NCBI GenBank assembly: GCA_963580285.1
Contig: OY757014.1
Location: 16,830,334 to 16,894,333, forward strand
DNA length: 64,000 bases
Direction: 5' to 3'
DNA from: Lucinisca nassula
Lineage: Eukaryota > Mollusca > Bivalvia > Lucinida > Lucinidae
Positions 62,715-64,000 of the stretch are shown one piece after another. How positions within the stretch are numbered: position 1 is the stretch's first letter; every line of letters starts with the position of its first letter. A model generated the notes under the pieces. It was given only the letters and a program-made list of their open reading frames with translations. It was not told the DNA's origin and made no database searches. The position numbers were made by a program, and so were the translations under genes.

Positions 62715-63510
62715 GGATTCTAGAAGAGTTGCCGTCATCATAGAGAGGGAGAGACGAAGGATTCTAGCATGGTTGCCGTCTGGTACAGTTGCCGTCATCA
62801 GAGAGGAAGGATCCTAGTATGGATGCCGTCTCCAGAGAAAGAGGGAGAATTCTGGTATGGTTGTCGTCATCAGAGAGAGAGGAAGGATTCTAGTATGGTT
62901 GCCGTCATCAGAGAGAGGGAGGGAGGATTCTAGTATGGTTGCCGTCATCAGAGAGACAGAGGGAGGATTCTAGAATGGCTGCCGTCATCTGAGAGACGGA
63001 GGGAGGACTGTAGTATGGTTGCTGCCTCCAAGGAAAGCAGGAGGATTCTAGTATGGTCGCCGCCCCCAGAGAAAGAAGGAGGATTCTAGTATGGTCGCCG
63101 CCCCCAGAGAAAGAGGGAGGATTCTAGTATGGATGTAGTCTCGAGAGAAAGGGAGGATTCTAGTATGGTTGCCGTCATAAGAGAGAGAGGAAGGATTCTA
63201 GTTTGGTTGCCGTCCTCAGAGGAAGAGGGAGGATTCTAGTATGGTTTCCGTCATCAGAGAGAGAGGCAGGATTCTGGTATGGTTGCCGCCTCCAGAAAAA
63301 GGGAGGATTCTAGTATGGTTACCATCATCAGAGAGAAAGGCAGGATTCTGGTACGGTTGCCGCCTCCAGAGAAAGAGGGATGGTTGTAGTATGGTTGTCG
63401 TCTTCGGGGAGGGAGGAAGCATTCTAGTATTGTTGCCGCCTCCAGAGAAAGAGGGATGATTCTAGTATGGTCGCCGTTTTCAGGGACGGAGGAAGCATTC
63501 TAGTATGGTT
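60960..63510. repeat. ~41-bp minisatellite, about 60 units
   Basis: Unit GGAAGGATTCTAGTATGGTT, GCCGTCATCAGAGAGAGA with alternation of CGCCGTCTCCAGAGAAAGAG. Units are diverged at the left and more regular from 61.7 kb. Local (GA)n expansions occur at 62590-62632 and 62660-62711. All open frames here are repeat artefacts. Confidence 0.95.
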
Positions 63511-63781
63511 AGTTTATACTAATTTATTTTAGTTCGATTGCGATGAAAGCTTTTAAGCTTATTGAATCGCTCTCGAACACTCATTCCGGGTGTTTTCACG
63601 CGCGCGACAGAGAGAGGCAGTGGCTTTAAGACCACTGCTACCCATTTACACCTGGGTGGAGTGGGGCAGTGTCATTACGTGTCTTGCCCAAGGACACACC
63701 TCGATACCGGTGGCGGATTCGAACGCACAACCTCTCGATTATGAGTCGAACGCGCTAACCACTGCGCTATCGAGGCTGACA
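63511..63781 (-). mobile_element. S6 tRNA-derived SINE inserted in the minisatellite
   Basis: The complement begins GCCTCGATAGCGCAGTGGTT (box A) with GTTCGAATCCGCC (box B), anticodon-arm-like CGACTCATAATCGAGAGG, and then GTGTGTCCTTGGGCAAGACA. It is flanked by TCTAGTATGGTT at 63499-63510 and 63782-63793, a target that is itself part of the repeat unit. Confidence 0.85.
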
Positions 63782-64000
63782 TCTAGTATGGTTGCCGCCT
63801 CCAAAGAAAGAGGAAGGATTCTAGTATGGTCGCTATCTTCAGGAAGAGCGTGTTTAGTACGTTCACCGTCTCAAAATAAAAAGATAGGATTCAAGTATGG
63901 TTGCCGTCTCAAGAGAAAGAGGACGACTCCTAGTAGTGTCGCCGTCTCCAGGAAGGATTCAAGCCCGCTCCAGGGACAGAGGAAGGATTTTAATGTTTCT
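63782..64000. repeat. ~41-bp minisatellite, continuation
   Basis: Same unit as 60960-63510, diverged, running off the right edge. Confidence 0.9.

Noticed and set aside
61693..63459. Open frames with repeated MVAVIRERERILVWLPSS-like phrases
   Set aside because: Products of the 41-bp minisatellite; 41 is not a multiple of three, and the same phrase appears in several frames.
63700..63778. Functional tRNA gene with a CAT anticodon
   Set aside because: It is the head of a SINE flanked by a target duplication.

Overview
This is nuclear DNA of an animal, most likely a bivalve mollusc. The evidence is spliced genes, several tRNA-derived SINE families, LINE and Penelope-like retroelements, long minisatellites, and a Mab-21/cGAS-like pseudogene of a type expanded in bivalves. 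The species is not determined. Most of the window is repeat. Only three host genes look real: an FAD-dependent GMC oxidoreductase (13394-15202, +), a three-exon small heat shock protein (31028-39673, +; all introns phase 0; 210 aa) and a sulfotransferase-like gene (60876-59938, -) whose 3' end is replaced by half a palindromic element. A Mab-21/cGLR pseudogene lies at 40984-40325 (-).

Layout. 1-1.15 kb: degenerate 165-bp tandem repeat. 1.66-5.99 kb: giant inverted repeat with later SINE insertions. 6-13 kb: SINEs and palindromic MITEs. 13.4-15.2 kb: GMC gene. 15.3-17.2 kb: second large foldback element with nested insertions. 17.4-20.4 kb: palindromic elements. 20.4-22.0 kb: two 5'-truncated LINEs head to head. 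22.6-25.4 kb: decayed Penelope-like element, inserted in a ~430-bp repeat that resumes at 25.44 kb. 26.5-30.8 kb: palindromic elements and SINEs. 31.0-39.7 kb: small heat shock gene whose introns hold a dozen repeats, including a complete hammerhead ribozyme motif at 35323-35368. 40.1-41.0 kb: Mab-21 pseudogene. 42.1-47.1 kb: four different tandem arrays, including a 133-bp satellite that appears to derive from a palindromic MITE. 48.8-55.5 kb: an 80-bp minisatellite. 56.2-58.1 kb: a very compact minus-strand ORF cassette that looks like a decaying virus or large DNA transposon fragment. 58.4-59.6 kb: an intact LINE ORF1p-like reading frame with no reverse transcriptase. 59.9-60.9 kb: sulfotransferase. 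61-64 kb: ~41-bp minisatellite.

Local labels used below (mine, not database names). S1: ~300-bp SINE with head GCCCCCGCCCAT and tail GACGTTAAACCTCAAATCAA. S2: tRNA-headed SINE with an S1-like tail. S3: ~160-bp tRNA SINE. S4, S5, S6: other tRNA-headed SINEs. H1: MITE with TTAACCC-type ends and a central GCAAACAGTG hairpin. P1: element starting TTATCATATGACGTC and ending in a hairpin. P2: element with the palindrome GAACCGCCTC/GAGGCGGTTC. P3: palindromic cassette with the constant flank GGATTCTTTTTCTTGC. P4: palindromic MITE with AAGGGGAATGGG-type ends.

The genes do not form a pathway. Stress protection (small Hsp), redox metabolism (GMC), sulfation, and the ghost of a nucleotidyltransferase-type immune sensor are unrelated neighbours in a repeat-rich region. 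Target-site duplications let several insertions be ordered in time.
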